Notes: a model not told the origin generated them from the sequence alone. Counted from the first letter of the stretch, positions 1 through 11,328 are shown. The stretch: 64,000 bases of DNA from Nonomuraea glycinis (GCF_014646515.1 NZ_BMNK01000002.1:515329-579328); one strand, 5' to 3'. Translations and numbers: made by a program.

Positions 1-93
1 TGGCACGGGCAGAAGGCCCTGGACCTACCCGGTGGTCTGGCGGCCGTGCGGCGGTATGGCACTCTGATACTCGCCATCAGTCCCATCGCGTAA
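1..93 (+). CDS. tilS: tRNA(Ile)-lysidine synthase, C-terminal end (partial)
   Basis: The window opens inside a reading frame that runs to a TAA at 91-93. The visible 30 residues end in a Leu-Pro-Gly-Gly ... Arg-Arg-Tyr-Gly pattern followed by a hydrophobic tail, as in the C-terminal domain of TilS. TilS converts the wobble cytidine of the AUA-reading tRNA to lysidine. The call rests mainly on position, since tilS normally sits directly before hpt and ftsH in actinobacteria. The catalytic N-terminal domain lies outside the window. Confidence 0.6.
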   Translation, partial: WHGQKALDLPGGLAAVRRYGTLILAISPIA

Positions 94-104
94 GGAACCA
101 ACAG

Positions 105-656
105 GTGGACTCTGCCGACATGGGCAACGACCTCGAGAAAGTCCTCATCCCCGAGGACGAGCTCCAGGCCCGGATCAAAGAGCTGGCAGGCCGGATCGAC
201 GAGGACTACAACGGCAAGGAGCTCCTGCTCGTAGGCGTGCTCAAGGGTGCCGTCATGGTGATGGCCGACCTGGCCAGGGCCCTGCACGTGCCGGTGCAGA
301 TGGACTGGATGGCGGTGTCGTCCTACGGCGCGGGCACCAAGTCGTCCGGCGTCGTGCGGGTGCTGAAGGACCTGGACACCGACATCCTGGACCGGCACGT
401 CCTGATCGTCGAGGACGTCATCGACTCCGGGCTGACCCTGCACTGGCTGCTGGAGAACCTCAAGTCGCGCAACCCGGCCTCCCTGGAGATCTGCGCGGCG
501 CTGCGCAAGCCCGACGCCATCAAGGTGCCGATGGAGGTCAAGTACGTCGGTTTCGACATCCCCAACGAGTTCGTGATCGGCTACGGGCTCGACTATGCCG
601 AGCGTTACCGGAACCTTCCGTTCATCGGGACCCTCGCGCCACACGTTTACAGATAG
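105..656 (+). CDS. hpt: Hypoxanthine phosphoribosyltransferase
   Basis: Purine-salvage enzyme that transfers phosphoribose from PRPP to hypoxanthine or guanine. The 183-residue product has the PRPP-binding motif [11 protein letters not shown] at about residues 99-109 and the LKGA loop near residue 47, both typical of bacterial Hpt; length is normal. The GTG at 105 follows an AAGGAA sequence at 92-97. An ATG at 120 is an alternative start five codons later. It lies 11 bp after tilS and upstream of ftsH, the usual actinobacterial order. Identification is secure; only the start is uncertain. Confidence 0.95.
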   Translation: MDSADMGNDLEKVLIPEDELQARIKELAGRIDEDYNGKELLLVGVLKGAVMVMADLARALHVPVQMDWMAVSSYGAGTKSSGVVRVLKDLDTDILDRHVLIVEDVIDSGLTLHWLLENLKSRNPASLEICAALRKPDAIKVPMEVKYVGFDIPNEFVIGYGLDYAERYRNLPFIGTLAPHVYR

Positions 657-894
657 AGATCTTCGCGGCGCGGGGAACACCGCACACCTTGACGTACGTT
701 GGTAGGGCAAGGCCGGTGTAGCGGGCGGTGTCTCCGCGCGCTTCCCCGGTGTACCTTCTGACTCCGGGAGGGTGACCCAGTGTCCCCTTCGGGTAGTCAT
801 GAAGTCGCGGCGTCGGATGCCGCGGCCCCGGGGACCACCCGGGGTTCCAGGCCATGGTCAGGAAGGGACGGGCCCGCAAGGGGTTCCGCATCGG

Positions 895-2885
<1,991 letters not shown>

Positions 2886-2889
<4 letters not shown>

Positions 2890-3464
2890 AAGCGCACAAC
2901 GTAGATTCGGGACGGATCGAGAAGGCCGTCCGCGAGATCCTCTACGCCATCGGCGAGGATCCCGACCGTGACGGCCTTCTCGAGACTCCTTCCCGGGTGG
3001 CTCGCGCTTACGCCGAGCAGTTCTCCGGCCTCGGCCTGATCCCCGAGGACGTGCTCACCAAGGTCTTCGACGTCGACCACGACGAGATGATCCTGGTGAA
3101 GGACATCGAGGTCTACTCGACCTGTGAGCATCACCTGGTGCCCTTCTACGGCGTCGCCCACGTCGGCTACATCCCCAACGAGCAGGGCCAGGTGACGGGG
3201 CTGTCCAAGCTGGCCCGCCTGGTCGACGTGTTCGCCCGGCGGCCCCAGGTCCAGGAGCGGATGACCTCGCAGATCGCCGACGGGATGATGCGGGTGCTGG
3301 AGCCGCGCGGCGTGATCGTGGTGATCGAGGCCGAGCACTTGTGCATGACCATGCGCGGTGTCCGCAAGCCGGGCGCCAAGACCGTCACTTCCGCGGTCCG
3401 TGGCGACTTCCGTACCAGTGACAAGACCCGCGCCGAGGCGATGGCGCTGATCCTGGGACGCTGA
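2886..3464 (+). CDS. folE: GTP cyclohydrolase I
   Basis: First enzyme of tetrahydrofolate synthesis, converting GTP to 7,8-dihydroneopterin triphosphate. The 192-residue protein carries the zinc-binding CEHHLVPF motif (Cys80, His83) and a second cysteine at about residue 153 in HLCMTMRG, the expected zinc ligands. The GTG start overlaps the ftsH stop by four bases (GTGA), which implies translational coupling. folP, folB and folK follow within 1.9 kb, so this heads a folate operon, though 203 bp with a palindrome separate it from folP. Confidence 0.96.
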
Positions 3465-3479
3465 CGGCTGGCCCCCCGC

Positions 3480-3499
3480 CGCCTCGGCCGGCCGAGGCG
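3480..3499. terminator. GC-rich palindrome after folE
   Basis: A perfect 20-bp palindrome built on CCTCGGCC/GGCCGAGG begins 15 bp after the folE stop. It could form a hairpin of about eight base pairs. No T-tract follows, so it may attenuate or stabilise the 3' end rather than act as a strong intrinsic terminator. Confidence 0.35.
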
Positions 3500-3667
3500 C
3501 AGACCGCTCTCCTGCCGGCTGTTCCGGGCCTCGCGGGCCCGGCCCGGCCGCGTCACGAGGGTGATCACGTACGTGATCCGGATGCGTCGCAAGCGCGCAG
3601 GGATCGTTATTTACAACTGGGGACCCGCGATATCACCGGGTATGGTCGAGCGCCTAGGCTTGGGCAC

Positions 3668-4519
3668 ATGACTAGGGTGCCGGGGCTGGGCGACGAGGAC
3701 CGGTGCCTCGTCATGGGCGTGGTCAACGTGACGCCCGACTCGTTCTCCGACGGCGGTCTCTGGTTCGACGAGGAAGCGGCCATCCGGCACGGGTTCGGAC
3801 TGATCGCCGAGGGAGCCGACATCGTCGATGTGGGCGGTGAGTCGACCAGGCCGGGAGCCGCCAGGGTGTCCCTGGAGGAGGAGCTCGCCCGGGTGGTGCC
3901 CGTGATCAGGGCGCTCAGCGCGGCGGGCGTGGCCGTCAGCGTCGACACGATGCGGGCCGAGGTGGCCCTGGCGTCGGTCGAGGCGGGGGCGAGGCTGGTC
4001 AATGACGTGAGCGGCGGGTTGGCCGACCCCGAGATGCCCCGCGTAGTGGCCGCCACCGGCGTGTCCTATGTGGTGATGCACTGGCGGGGCCACAGCGAGG
4101 ACATGGAGCGCCGCGCCGTCTACCACGACGTGGTGACCGAGGTGCGCGAGGAGTTGGCCAAGCGGGTCGACCTCGTGCTGGCCGAGGGGGTCTCCGAGGA
4201 GCAGATCGTGCTCGACCCCGGGCTGGGCTTCGCCAAGAACGCCGCCCACAACTGGGCGCTGCTCGCCTCCCTCCCGCGCCTGGCCGAGCTGGGCTATCCG
4301 TTGCTCATCGGAGCTTCGCGCAAAAGATTTCTCGGACGGCTGCTCGCCGACGCCGAGGGCACGCCGCGCCCGTTCAGCCACAGTGACGACGCCACGCTGG
4401 CGGTGACCGCGCTGGCCGCCCGTGAGGGCGCCTGGTGTGTGCGGGTGCACCACGTAGGTCCCAATGCCGATGCCGTCCGCGTGGCCGCAGCATGGAAGAG
4501 AGCCGGAGCCAACACATGA
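3668..4519 (+). CDS. folP: Dihydropteroate synthase
   Basis: Condenses hydroxymethyl-dihydropterin pyrophosphate with p-aminobenzoate; it is the target of sulfonamides. The 283-residue TIM barrel has all the usual motifs in order: NVTPDSFSDGG near residue 20, VDVGGESTRPGA near 55, SVDTMR, VNDVSGG, DPGLGFAK and GASRKRF near the C-terminus. The last 40 residues (RVHHVGPNADAV) are also typical. Its TGA overlaps the ATG of the next gene, so the downstream SnoaL-like gene is probably translationally coupled. Confidence 0.96.
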   Translation: MTRVPGLGDEDRCLVMGVVNVTPDSFSDGGLWFDEEAAIRHGFGLIAEGADIVDVGGESTRPGAARVSLEEELARVVPVIRALSAAGVAVSVDTMRAEVALASVEAGARLVNDVSGGLADPEMPRVVAATGVSYVVMHWRGHSEDMERRAVYHDVVTEVREELAKRVDLVLAEGVSEEQIVLDPGLGFAKNAAHNWALLASLPRLAELGYPLLIGASRKRFLGRLLADAEGTPRPFSHSDDATLAVTALAAREGAWCVRVHHVGPNADAVRVAAAWKRAGANT

Positions 4520-4962
4520 GCGTCGACACTGCCGCGATCGAGACGGTCAACCAGGATTTCTACACCGCCATCGAGGACGCCGACCTCGACAAGATGACCG
4601 AGGTCTGGGCGGAGGACACCGCCGACGAGCAGGTGAGCTGCGTCCATCCGGGCTGGACCCTGCTGGCGGGCAGGTCGGAGGTGCTGCGGTCGTGGGCGCT
4701 GATCATGGCCAACACCACCTACATCCAGTTCGTGCTCACCGACGTCAGCACCACGGTGCTGGGCGACGTGGCCGTCCTGACCTGCGTCGAGAACATACTG
4801 ACCGCGGGCGAGGAGGGTGAGTCCAGCTTCGCCGCAGGCAAGGTGGTGGCCAGCAACGTCTATGTCCGCACCGCGCAGGGCTGGCGGCTGTGGATGCACC
4901 ATGGCTCGCCGGTGTTGCAGAGTGACGACGACGAGGAGGAGGAAGACGAGCTTGAGCGCTGA
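4516..4962 (+). CDS. SnoaL-like / NTF2-fold protein in the folate operon
   Basis: A 148-residue protein of the nuclear transport factor 2 fold (SnoaL-like). The N-terminal helix (AIETVNQDFYTAIEDADLDK) and the WAEDT...CVHPGW segment are typical of small actinobacterial NTF2-like proteins, and the C-terminus is a run of acidic residues. The ATG overlaps the folP stop (ATGA) and the end overlaps folB by 11 bp. The fold is used by many enzymes and binding proteins, so a substrate cannot be assigned. Position between folP and folB suggests a pterin or folate-related role, which is inference. Confidence 0.8.
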   Translation: MSVDTAAIETVNQDFYTAIEDADLDKMTEVWAEDTADEQVSCVHPGWTLLAGRSEVLRSWALIMANTTYIQFVLTDVSTTVLGDVAVLTCVENILTAGEEGESSFAAGKVVASNVYVRTAQGWRLWMHHGSPVLQSDDDEEEEDELER

Positions 4963-5317
4963 CCGGATCGTGCTGAGGGGCCTGCGGGCCCGGGGGAGAC
5001 ACGGTGTGCTCGCCGCCGAGCGGGAGCTCGGCCAGGAGTTCATCGTCGACGCGACCTTGTTCCTCGACACCGGGCCCGCCGCCGCGGGCGACGACCTGAC
5101 CAGGACCGTCGACTACGGCGAGCTCGCCCAGGCGCTGGTCAAGGTGGTGGAGGGTGAGCCGGTCGAGCTGATCGAGACGCTCGCGGAGCGCTTGGCCGAG
5201 GTCTGCCTGGGCAGTGAGATCGTCGAGTCGGTCGAGGTGAGCGTGCACAAGCCGGCCGCACCGATCCCGTTGCCGTTCGACGACGTGGTGGTGACCATCG
5301 AGCGGAGCCGTCCATGA
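4952..5317 (+). CDS. folB: Dihydroneopterin aldolase
   Basis: Converts 7,8-dihydroneopterin to 6-hydroxymethyl-dihydropterin and glycolaldehyde. The 121-residue product has the family's RGLRARGRHGVL start, the GQEFIVD strand, a DYGEL segment and the ETLAERLAE helix. A TTG at 4952 is chosen because a purine-rich GAGGAGGAGG stretch lies just upstream, still inside the previous gene. The first in-frame alternative is a GTG at 4970. The stop overlaps folK by four bases. Confidence 0.93.
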   Translation: MSADRIVLRGLRARGRHGVLAAERELGQEFIVDATLFLDTGPAAAGDDLTRTVDYGELAQALVKVVEGEPVELIETLAERLAEVCLGSEIVESVEVSVHKPAAPIPLPFDDVVVTIERSRP

Positions 5318-5817
5318 AGGCAATCCTGTCCCTGGGAAGCAACCTGGGCCGACGTTTCGACACCCTGCAGGGCGCCATCGACACCTTGTTCGACGCGCCC
5401 GGGCTGGCCTTCGTCAGGGCTTCCCCCGTCTACGAGACCGACCCGGTCGGCGGTCCTGAGGAACAGCGGCCGTTCCTCAACGCTATCGTCGTCGCGGAGA
5501 CCACGTTGCCGCCGCAGACGCTGCTGGAGCGGGCGCAGGGCGTCGAGAACGCCTTCGGGCGGGTCCGCGCCGAGCGCTGGGGGCCGCGCACGCTCGACAT
5601 CGACCTGATCGTGGTGGGCGACACCGTCTGCGACGAGCCCGACCTGACGCTCCCGCACCCGCTGGCGCACGAGCGGGCGTTCGTGCTCGTGCCGTGGTTC
5701 GAGGTCGACCCCGAGGGCGAGGTGCCCGGCCGGGGCAGGATCGCGGAGTTGCTCGCGGGCCTGGACCCGCAGGGCGTCCGGCTACGGGCCGAGCTGAAAC
5801 TGCAGGAGCCCGATTGA
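5314..5817 (+). CDS. folK: 2-amino-4-hydroxy-6-hydroxymethyldihydropteridine pyrophosphokinase
   Basis: Transfers pyrophosphate from ATP to hydroxymethyl-dihydropterin, making the folP substrate. The 167-residue protein begins with the LSLGSNLG signature and contains the RWGPRTLDIDLI motif with its metal-binding aspartates near residue 95, then the LPHPLAHERAFVL block. The ATG start overlaps the folB stop (ATGA). With folE, folP and folB this supplies the pterin branch; no p-aminobenzoate genes are in the window. Confidence 0.96.
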   Translation: MKAILSLGSNLGRRFDTLQGAIDTLFDAPGLAFVRASPVYETDPVGGPEEQRPFLNAIVVAETTLPPQTLLERAQGVENAFGRVRAERWGPRTLDIDLIVVGDTVCDEPDLTLPHPLAHERAFVLVPWFEVDPEGEVPGRGRIAELLAGLDPQGVRLRAELKLQEPD

Positions 5818-6269
5818 GGCCCACCCGCCCGGGTGTCCTCGCCGGCATCGTCGTCGTCGTCGCGCTGGCCGCCTGGCTGCTCGTCCGGTTGATCTACACC
5901 GACCTGGTGATCCTGCCGTGGACCGCGGTCCCCACCGTGCTGCTGCTGGCCATCGGCGAGGCCTACAGCGGCTGGATGATCAAGGCCAGGATCGACCGCA
6001 AGCCCGGCACCAAGCCGGTGGAGCCGCTGGCCGTGGCCCGGATGGCGGCCCTGGCCAAGGCCTCCGCCTACGGCGGTGCGATGTTCGCGGGCCTGTTCGC
6101 CGGCTTCGCCCTGCACACGCTGCACCTGTTCGCCAAGGAGACGCCGCGCGTGGAGTTCTTCATCGCGACCGGCTCGTTCCTGTCGTGCGTGGCGCTGATC
6201 GCCGCCGCCCTCTTCCTCGAGTACGCCTGCCGCATCCCCAAGGACTCCGAGGATCAGAGCCCCAAGTAG
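5814..6269 (+). CDS. DUF3180 family membrane protein
   Basis: A 151-residue protein with four predicted membrane segments (about residues 9-28, 35-50, 82-100 and 115-135). This matches the DUF3180 family, which commonly follows folK in actinobacteria. The TTG at 5814 overlaps the folK stop (TTGA) and gives an N-terminus that runs straight into the first membrane segment; the longer open frame upstream is a shadow of folK. Function is unknown. The 3' end overlaps the convergent toxin gene by 16 bp. Confidence 0.8.
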   Translation: MRPTRPGVLAGIVVVVALAAWLLVRLIYTDLVILPWTAVPTVLLLAIGEAYSGWMIKARIDRKPGTKPVEPLAVARMAALAKASAYGGAMFAGLFAGFALHTLHLFAKETPRVEFFIATGSFLSCVALIAAALFLEYACRIPKDSEDQSPK

Positions 6270-6571
6270 TGGCTCACCGCGTGCTGCACCTTGGCCATCT
6301 CGTCCCTGCCCAGGTAGTAGACGGGTTCCCCGTGGATGAAGGTGGTGTCGATGGTGCGGATCTGGTCGACCAGGAAACGTGTCGTCCTCCCGCCGAGTTC
6401 GATCTCAGGGCGAAAGGCCGCAGGTTGCGCCTGGGTGGATATGGGGATGATCGTGGCGACGCTCCATGGCATGGAGGTCGGGCTCAACACGAGCCCGAAG
6501 CGCTTGCCCCGCTGCTCGGAGCCGCGTTTCGCCTCGCCGAGGTCCACCCGGTACACAGCTCCGCGGATCAC
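6254..6571 (-). CDS. mazF: MazF/PemK-family endoribonuclease toxin
   Basis: A 105-residue protein of the MazF/PemK fold, which cleaves mRNA at specific short sequences. It shows the N-terminal [10 protein letters not shown] strand, the [11 protein letters not shown] segment and the later LVDQIRTID strand typical of the family. A GTG start overlaps the stop of the antitoxin gene by four bases (GTGA), so the two are co-translated with the antitoxin first. The sequence gives no cleavage specificity. Its 3' end overlaps the convergent DUF3180 gene. Confidence 0.88.
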   Translation of the reverse strand: MIRGAVYRVDLGEAKRGSEQRGKRFGLVLSPTSMPWSVATIIPISTQAQPAAFRPEIELGGRTTRFLVDQIRTIDTTFIHGEPVYYLGRDEMAKVQHAVSHYLGL

Positions 6572-6765
6572 CAGGCATCCCCTTCCGCGGAGAGATCTTC
6601 ATCTACCAGTCGCTCGGCATCGGCTCGGGCCTGCTTGAGCCATACCTCCCGTTCGAGCAACCGGAGTGCGCGTCTGATGACGTCACTGGTCCGCTCTCCC
6701 TCCCGCATGGCCGCCTTGATGATGCGCTCGTCTTCTGGCGTGGCACGAAAACCGATGTTCGCCAT
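6568..6765 (-). CDS. Ribbon-helix-helix antitoxin of the MazF pair
   Basis: A 65-residue protein with an N-terminal strand and helices ([15 protein letters not shown] ... [14 protein letters not shown]) typical of ribbon-helix-helix repressors. The acidic C-terminal tail would wrap the toxin. As the first gene of the pair it should both neutralise the toxin and repress their shared promoter. The closest family type is likely MazE/RHH rather than AbrB-like. No clear operator palindrome was recognised in the 21 bp between it and the acyltransferase gene. Confidence 0.82.
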   Translation of the reverse strand: MANIGFRATPEDERIIKAAMREGERTSDVIRRALRLLEREVWLKQARADAERLVDEDLSAEGDAW

Positions 6766-6786
6766 AATCCCAGGATTGACTCGCGT

Positions 6787-7893
6787 TCAACTTTTGTCCT
6801 GCAATTGTTCGGCGGGGGTGCGGCGGCGGCCGAAGAGGTAGATGACCGGGAGGGTGCAGATCAGGGGGCCGATGATGGCGATGGGGCGTTCCAGCCACCA
6901 CCACAGGTCCGGCGGCACCTGGGGGGTCAGGGAGCCGAACAGCCACCAGGACAGGCCGATGGCGATGGCCATGCCGGTGGTGTGGAAGAGGAACAGCGGC
7001 AGGGCGAACCGGTTGATGACGTCGTTGACGCGGCTCCAGCCGGGCTTGACGAGCACCCGCTCCATCGACGGCCGCAGCACCTCGACCAGGCCGATCTGGA
7101 AGATGAGCAGGGCCACGATGACGAAGGTCGGCGGGGCCATGTTGGACCATTTGTCGCCCGGGACGCCCACCATGGAGCCGGGGTAGATGCCCGAGTAGAC
7201 CAGGCCGACCAGCGCGAACAGGCCCGTCCACAGCACGCCCACGTCATAGCGCCTGGGCAGCGCGACCAACCGGTCGTAGAAGAACCCGGCCTGGTGCGCC
7301 AGCCCCCAGACGATGAGCATGTTGAGCCAGCCGATCCACTCCACGTCGTAACGGAAGCGGATCACGTCGACGACCAGGGCGGCTCCGCCGAGCCAGACGA
7401 GCGTCAGCACGTCGTACTCGCGGTGCAGGTAGAGCGCGACGGGCAGGAGCGCGATCAGCACGAGGTAGACGGCGAGGAACCAGAGCGGGCTGAGCACGAG
7501 CAGCACCACCCGCCCCATCCACTCCACGTCGAACGCCCAGGTGACGAGCGCGCCGATGGCGATCCACACGCCGGACAGGCCCAGCGCCGGGATGGCCAGC
7601 GCGCGGATGCGCCGCCAGACGAACGCGCCGATGCCGGTGCCGCGCCGCTTGGCGCGGTCCCAGGACAGCAGGTGTACGTGCCCGCCGACGTAGAAGAACA
7701 GCGGCAGCACCTGCAGCAGCCAGGTGAGGATCCATAAGCCCGAGGTGAAGCCCAGCGGGCTGGTCGGCTCGGGCACGCCGTCCTTCCACTGCAGGATGGT
7801 GAAGGCCCAGTGCCAGACGACGACCACGATGAGGCTGAGCGCGCGCAGCCAGTCGACGTACTTGTCGCGCTGGACGGTGGTGGGGGAGCTCAC
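6787..7893 (-). CDS. Acyltransferase 3 family membrane protein
   Basis: A 368-residue integral membrane protein with about ten hydrophobic segments. The first reads [18 protein letters not shown], the conserved Arg-plus-His start of acyltransferase-3 enzymes, which O-acylate sugars or lipids using the membrane His. The [12 protein letters not shown] segment and RRIRALAIP loop fit the same family. The ATG overlaps the nuoD stop by four bases, so the two are coupled despite unrelated functions. The acceptor is unknown. Confidence 0.85.
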   Translation of the reverse strand: MSSPTTVQRDKYVDWLRALSLIVVVVWHWAFTILQWKDGVPEPTSPLGFTSGLWILTWLLQVLPLFFYVGGHVHLLSWDRAKRRGTGIGAFVWRRIRALAIPALGLSGVWIAIGALVTWAFDVEWMGRVVLLVLSPLWFLAVYLVLIALLPVALYLHREYDVLTLVWLGGAALVVDVIRFRYDVEWIGWLNMLIVWGLAHQAGFFYDRLVALPRRYDVGVLWTGLFALVGLVYSGIYPGSMVGVPGDKWSNMAPPTFVIVALLIFQIGLVEVLRPSMERVLVKPGWSRVNDVINRFALPLFLFHTTGMAIAIGLSWWLFGSLTPQVPPDLWWWLERPIAIIGPLICTLPVIYLFGRRRTPAEQLQDKS

Positions 7894-9035
7894 TTGTCGA
7901 TGTCACCCACTACGAAGAACATCGAGCCGAGGATCGCCACCATGTCGGCCACCAGGTGTCCGGGCAGCATCTCGCGCAGCACCTGGATGTTGCTGTAGGA
8001 GGCCGAGCGGAGCTTCAGCCGCCAGGGGGTCTTGTCGCCCTTGGACACCAGGTAGTAGCCGTTGATGCCGAGAGGGTTCTCCGTCCAGGCGTAGGTGTGG
8101 CCTTCAGGCACCTTGAGCACCTTGGGCAGGCGCTGGTTGATGGGTCCGGGGGGCAGCGAGCGCAGCCGGTCCACGCAGGCGTCGGCCAGGTCGAGCGAGA
8201 CCTTGAGCTGTTCGAGCAGCACCTCGAAGCGGGCGTGGCAGTCGCCGGCGCTCCGGGTGACGACCTTGACGGGCAGCTCGGGGTAGGCCAGGTAGGGATC
8301 GTCGCGCCGCAGGTCGAAGTCGACGCCGGAGGCGCGGGCGACGGGGCCGCTGACGCCGTACTGCATGATCTGCTCGTGGGAGAGCACGCCGACGCCTCTG
8401 GTGCGGGCGTTGAAGATCTCGTTGTTGAGGATGAGGTTCTCGATGTCGGGGACGCGGCGCCTGGTCTCGGCGGTGGCCTCGGCGACCCGGTCCAGCCAGC
8501 CGAGCGGCAGGTCCTCCTTGAGACCGCCGACTCTGTTGAACATGTAGTGCATGCGCCCGCCGGAGATCTCCTCCATCACCGCCTGGATGCGCTCGCGCTC
8601 GCTGAAGGCGTAGAAGACGGGGGTGATGGCGCCCAGCTCCAGGGGGTAGGAGCCGAGGAACATCAGGTGGTTGAGCACCCGGTTGAGCTCGGCCAGCAGG
8701 GTGCGCGCCCACACGGCCCGGACCGGGGGCTCCATGCCGAGCATGCGCTCGACGGCGATGACCACGCCCAGCTCGTTGGCGAAGGCCGACAGCCAGTCGT
8801 GCCGGTTGGCCAGGACCAGAATCTGCCGGTAGTCGCGGACCTCGAACAGTTTCTCCGCGCCCCGGTGCATATAGCCGATGATCGGCTCGGCGGTGGAGAT
8901 GCGCTCACCGTCGAGGGTGAGGCGGAGCCGGAGCACGCCGTGCGTCGAGGGGTGCTGCGGGCCGATGTTGAGGATCATGTCCTCGGTGGCCAGCTCTTTC
9001 GCGCCCACTCCGATTCCCACTACGCGTTCCGTCAT
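7890..9035 (-). CDS. Orphan NADH-quinone oxidoreductase subunit D-like protein
   Basis: A 381-residue homologue of NuoD (49-kDa subunit of complex I). It has the [11 protein letters not shown] motif near residue 25, [27 protein letters not shown] and the C-terminal [17 protein letters not shown] end. No other nuo gene is nearby, so it is a stand-alone paralogue; I recall a similar nuoD2 in Streptomyces. The quinone-site Arg-Leu-Asp-Tyr of ordinary NuoD appears here as Arg-His-Asp-Trp. ATG 9035 is chosen because the family-like sequence begins there; the much longer upstream open frame is antisense to DoxX. Confidence 0.85.
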   Translation of the reverse strand: MTERVVGIGVGAKELATEDMILNIGPQHPSTHGVLRLRLTLDGERISTAEPIIGYMHRGAEKLFEVRDYRQILVLANRHDWLSAFANELGVVIAVERMLGMEPPVRAVWARTLLAELNRVLNHLMFLGSYPLELGAITPVFYAFSERERIQAVMEEISGGRMHYMFNRVGGLKEDLPLGWLDRVAEATAETRRRVPDIENLILNNEIFNARTRGVGVLSHEQIMQYGVSGPVARASGVDFDLRRDDPYLAYPELPVKVVTRSAGDCHARFEVLLEQLKVSLDLADACVDRLRSLPPGPINQRLPKVLKVPEGHTYAWTENPLGINGYYLVSKGDKTPWRLKLRSASYSNIQVLREMLPGHLVADMVAILGSMFFVVGDIDK

Positions 9036-9158
9036 ATAGGCAATGCTGCCACCGGGTGCGGTGGTGATCCAGCGCTGGGGCAGGTCAAGGAACGGTATGC
9101 GGGTGCATCCCCGAGCCGGACAGGGGGAGTAATACCGGAAACGGGGGGAGAAATCATC

Positions 9159-9953
9159 ATGAAAAGGGCTGTGTACGATATCGCCGCCCTGATCGTCAGG
9201 GTGGTTGTCGGAGTGATCTTCGTTGCCCATGGATGGCAGAAGTGGCAGAGCGGTCTGGGCACCACCTCCGCGGGGTTCGCCCAGATGGGCGTGCCGCAGC
9301 CGCAGCTCGCCGCCGCGTTCAGCACGATCGGTGAGACCGTCGGCGGTGCGCTGCTGATCATCGGGCTGCTGGTGCGGCCCGCGGCGCTGGTGCTGCTGAT
9401 CGGCATGGTCGGGGCGATCGTGTTCGGCCACTGGGGCAAGGGGATCTTCGTCCAGGAGGGCGGCTGGGAGCTGCCCGCCGCGCTGGGCTCGGTCGCGCTG
9501 CTGTTCCTGGCGCTGGGGGGCGGCAGGCTCGGCCTTGACGGGATCATCCACGGCAGCTATAGGAGACGCGCACGGCAGCGCGCCGCCGAGAAGGCCTCGG
9601 CCGGCCGGCCCGCGCCGGGCCACCGCGAGGACACCCTGCCGATCCACCGGGACGAGCAGCCCGGCTACCGGGAGGGTACCCAGCCCGGTTACCGGGAGGA
9701 GCCGCCCAACCCTGGTGGGTACGGAGACACCCGGTCCGGCTACCAGGAGGAACGACCGCAGTCCGGTCATCGGGAGGACACCCAGCCCGGTTACCGGGAG
9801 GACACGGGGCAGGGCCCTCAGGGCGAGACCCGGCACACCGTGCCCAGGCAGCCGTCCGGACACCGGTCCGACGCCCTGAGCCCGGAGGACATGCGGGATC
9901 TCGACGCGTTGATCGGTGACGAGCACCGCAGACCCAAGCCGCCCAACCGCTGA
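9159..9953 (+). CDS. DoxX-family membrane protein with repetitive hydrophilic tail
   Basis: A 264-residue protein. Residues 1-130 form a four-helix DoxX domain: [17 protein letters not shown] start, [24 protein letters not shown], and a final hydrophobic helix. After residue 140 a hydrophilic tail carries about seven imperfect copies of a short Gly-Tyr/His-Arg-Glu-Asp/Glu motif with Gln-Pro between them, then [15 protein letters not shown]. DoxX proteins are linked to redox and oxidative-stress functions, with the exact role unsettled. ATG 9159 has a strong ACGGGGGGAG ribosome-binding site. The longer frame upstream is antisense to nuoD. Confidence 0.85.
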   Translation: MKRAVYDIAALIVRVVVGVIFVAHGWQKWQSGLGTTSAGFAQMGVPQPQLAAAFSTIGETVGGALLIIGLLVRPAALVLLIGMVGAIVFGHWGKGIFVQEGGWELPAALGSVALLFLALGGGRLGLDGIIHGSYRRRARQRAAEKASAGRPAPGHREDTLPIHRDEQPGYREGTQPGYREEPPNPGGYGDTRSGYQEERPQSGHREDTQPGYREDTGQGPQGETRHTVPRQPSGHRSDALSPEDMRDLDALIGDEHRRPKPPNR

Positions 9954-10056
9954 CCCGTCAGCGGGCGGCAAGCTCCCGCAGGGCCTCTGACCCGTCAGTG
10001 GGCGGCAAGCTCCCGCTGTTGACCCGTCAGCGGGCGGCGAGCTCCCGCAGGGCCTC
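9951..10056. repeat. Three-copy tandem repeat across the convergent doxX/cysteine desulfurase stop junction
   Basis: Units of about 32-37 bp start at 9951, 9988 and 10020. Each begins TGACCCGTCAG, so it holds a TGA on the plus strand and a TGA on the minus strand seven bases apart. The first unit contains the real stop of the DoxX gene. The third contains the last nine codons and stop of the cysteine desulfurase gene. The outer copy still encodes the same C-terminal residues on the minus strand. This looks like tandem amplification of the gene-end junction. Confidence 0.8.
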
Positions 10057-11328
10057 GATGAGACGGTCGACGTGCTCCTGGGTGGAGCCGATGCCGATCG
10101 AGGCTCGCACGGCCGAGGCGGTGTCGTCCTCGCAGCCGCCGTCGGCGGTGCCGAGCAGGTGCCGGACGAACGGGTGCGCGCAGAACTTGCCGTCCCGCAC
10201 CCCGATCCCGTACTCACCGGACAGCAGCTCGGCGACCTCGCGGGCGGAGTGCCCGTCGACGGTGAAGGAGACGATGCCCACCCGCGGGTGGGCGGGTCCC
10301 CACAGGGACAGCTCCCGTACGCCCGCGATCGAGGCCAGGCCCGCGCGCAGCCGGGCGATCAGCCGCTCCTCCTCCTTGACCAGCGCCGTCCAGCCGGTGG
10401 CGGTGAGGGCGTCGCAGGCGGCGGCGAGCGCGATGGCGCCCAGCACGTTCGGGGTGCCGGCCTCGTGCCGGGGCTCGGGGTCCTCGTGCCAGTCCGTGCC
10501 CTCGTCCGCGTGCCCGACTGCGCGCACGGCGCCGCCGCCCTTGAGGTACGGCTCGCCGCCCGCCAGCCAGTCACGGCGGCCCAGCAGCACTCCGGCGCCG
10601 AAGGGGGCGTACAGCTTGTGCCCGGAGAAGGCCACGTAGTCCAGGTCGAGCGCGGTCAGGTTGATCGGCCGGTGCGGCACGAGCTGGGCGGCGTCGACCA
10701 GGATGCGGGCGCCGTGCCGGTGCGCGATGTGGGCCAGGGCCGCGATCGGCCACAGCTCGCCGGTGACGTTGGAGGCGGCGGTGACGACGAGCAGCTTGGG
10801 CCCGTCGATCCCGGCCAGCGCCTCGTCGGCCGCGCGCACCGCCTCGCCGGGGAAGGCCGGGGGAGCCAGCCGTACGGCCTGCTTCCAGGGCAGCAGCGAG
10901 GCGTGGTGCTCGGTGTCGAAGACGACCACGGTGGTGCCGTCGGGCAGGCAGCGGGCCAGCAGGTTGGTGGCGTCGGTGGTGTTGCGGGTGAAGATGACGG
11001 CGTCGTCGGGCCGGGCGCCGGCGAAGGCTCGTACGGTGTGGCGGGCCTGCTCGTAGCGGGCGGTGGTGAGCTGGGAGGCGTACCCCGCGCCGCGGTGCAC
11101 GCTGGAGTAGGCCGGGAGCGCGGCGGCGACGGCCGCGCTGACCGGCTCCAGACAGGGGGCGCTGGCGGCGTAGTCGAGGTTGGCGTAGCCGACCAGCTTG
11201 CCGCCCTTGACGGGCACCTCAAGGTCGGCGCCGAGTACGGCGGGGATGGGCCGGCCCTGGGGGACGGGGGCGACGGCGACCTGGTCCTGCTGCTCGGGAA
11301 CGCTGGTGAAGATCGTCAACGTGGACAC
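10027..11328 (-). CDS. Cysteine desulfurase-like aminotransferase class V enzyme
   Basis: A 433-residue PLP enzyme of the SufS/CsdA-like class V group. The PLP lysine is in [11 protein letters not shown] and a cysteine lies in the GKFCAHPF loop near the C-terminus, the position of the desulfurase nucleophile. The N-terminal NLDYAASAP and HRGAGYAS segments also fit. GTG 11328 is chosen because GAGGAG lies eight bases upstream; the frame is open further back into the leader. A SAM-IV riboswitch precedes it, pointing to a role in sulfur metabolism controlled by SAM. It is a lone gene, not part of a suf cluster. Confidence 0.88.
   Translation of the reverse strand: MSTLTIFTSVPEQQDQVAVAPVPQGRPIPAVLGADLEVPVKGGKLVGYANLDYAASAPCLEPVSAAVAAALPAYSSVHRGAGYASQLTTARYEQARHTVRAFAGARPDDAVIFTRNTTDATNLLARCLPDGTTVVVFDTEHHASLLPWKQAVRLAPPAFPGEAVRAADEALAGIDGPKLLVVTAASNVTGELWPIAALAHIAHRHGARILVDAAQLVPHRPINLTALDLDYVAFSGHKLYAPFGAGVLLGRRDWLAGGEPYLKGGGAVRAVGHADEGTDWHEDPEPRHEAGTPNVLGAIALAAACDALTATGWTALVKEEERLIARLRAGLASIAGVRELSLWGPAHPRVGIVSFTVDGHSAREVAELLSGEYGIGVRDGKFCAHPFVRHLLGTADGGCEDDTASAVRASIGIGSTQEHVDRLIEALRELAAR

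Noticed and set aside
689..712. TTGACG before ftsH as a possible -35
   Set aside because: No acceptable -10 hexamer is found at the right spacing, so a promoter is not claimed.
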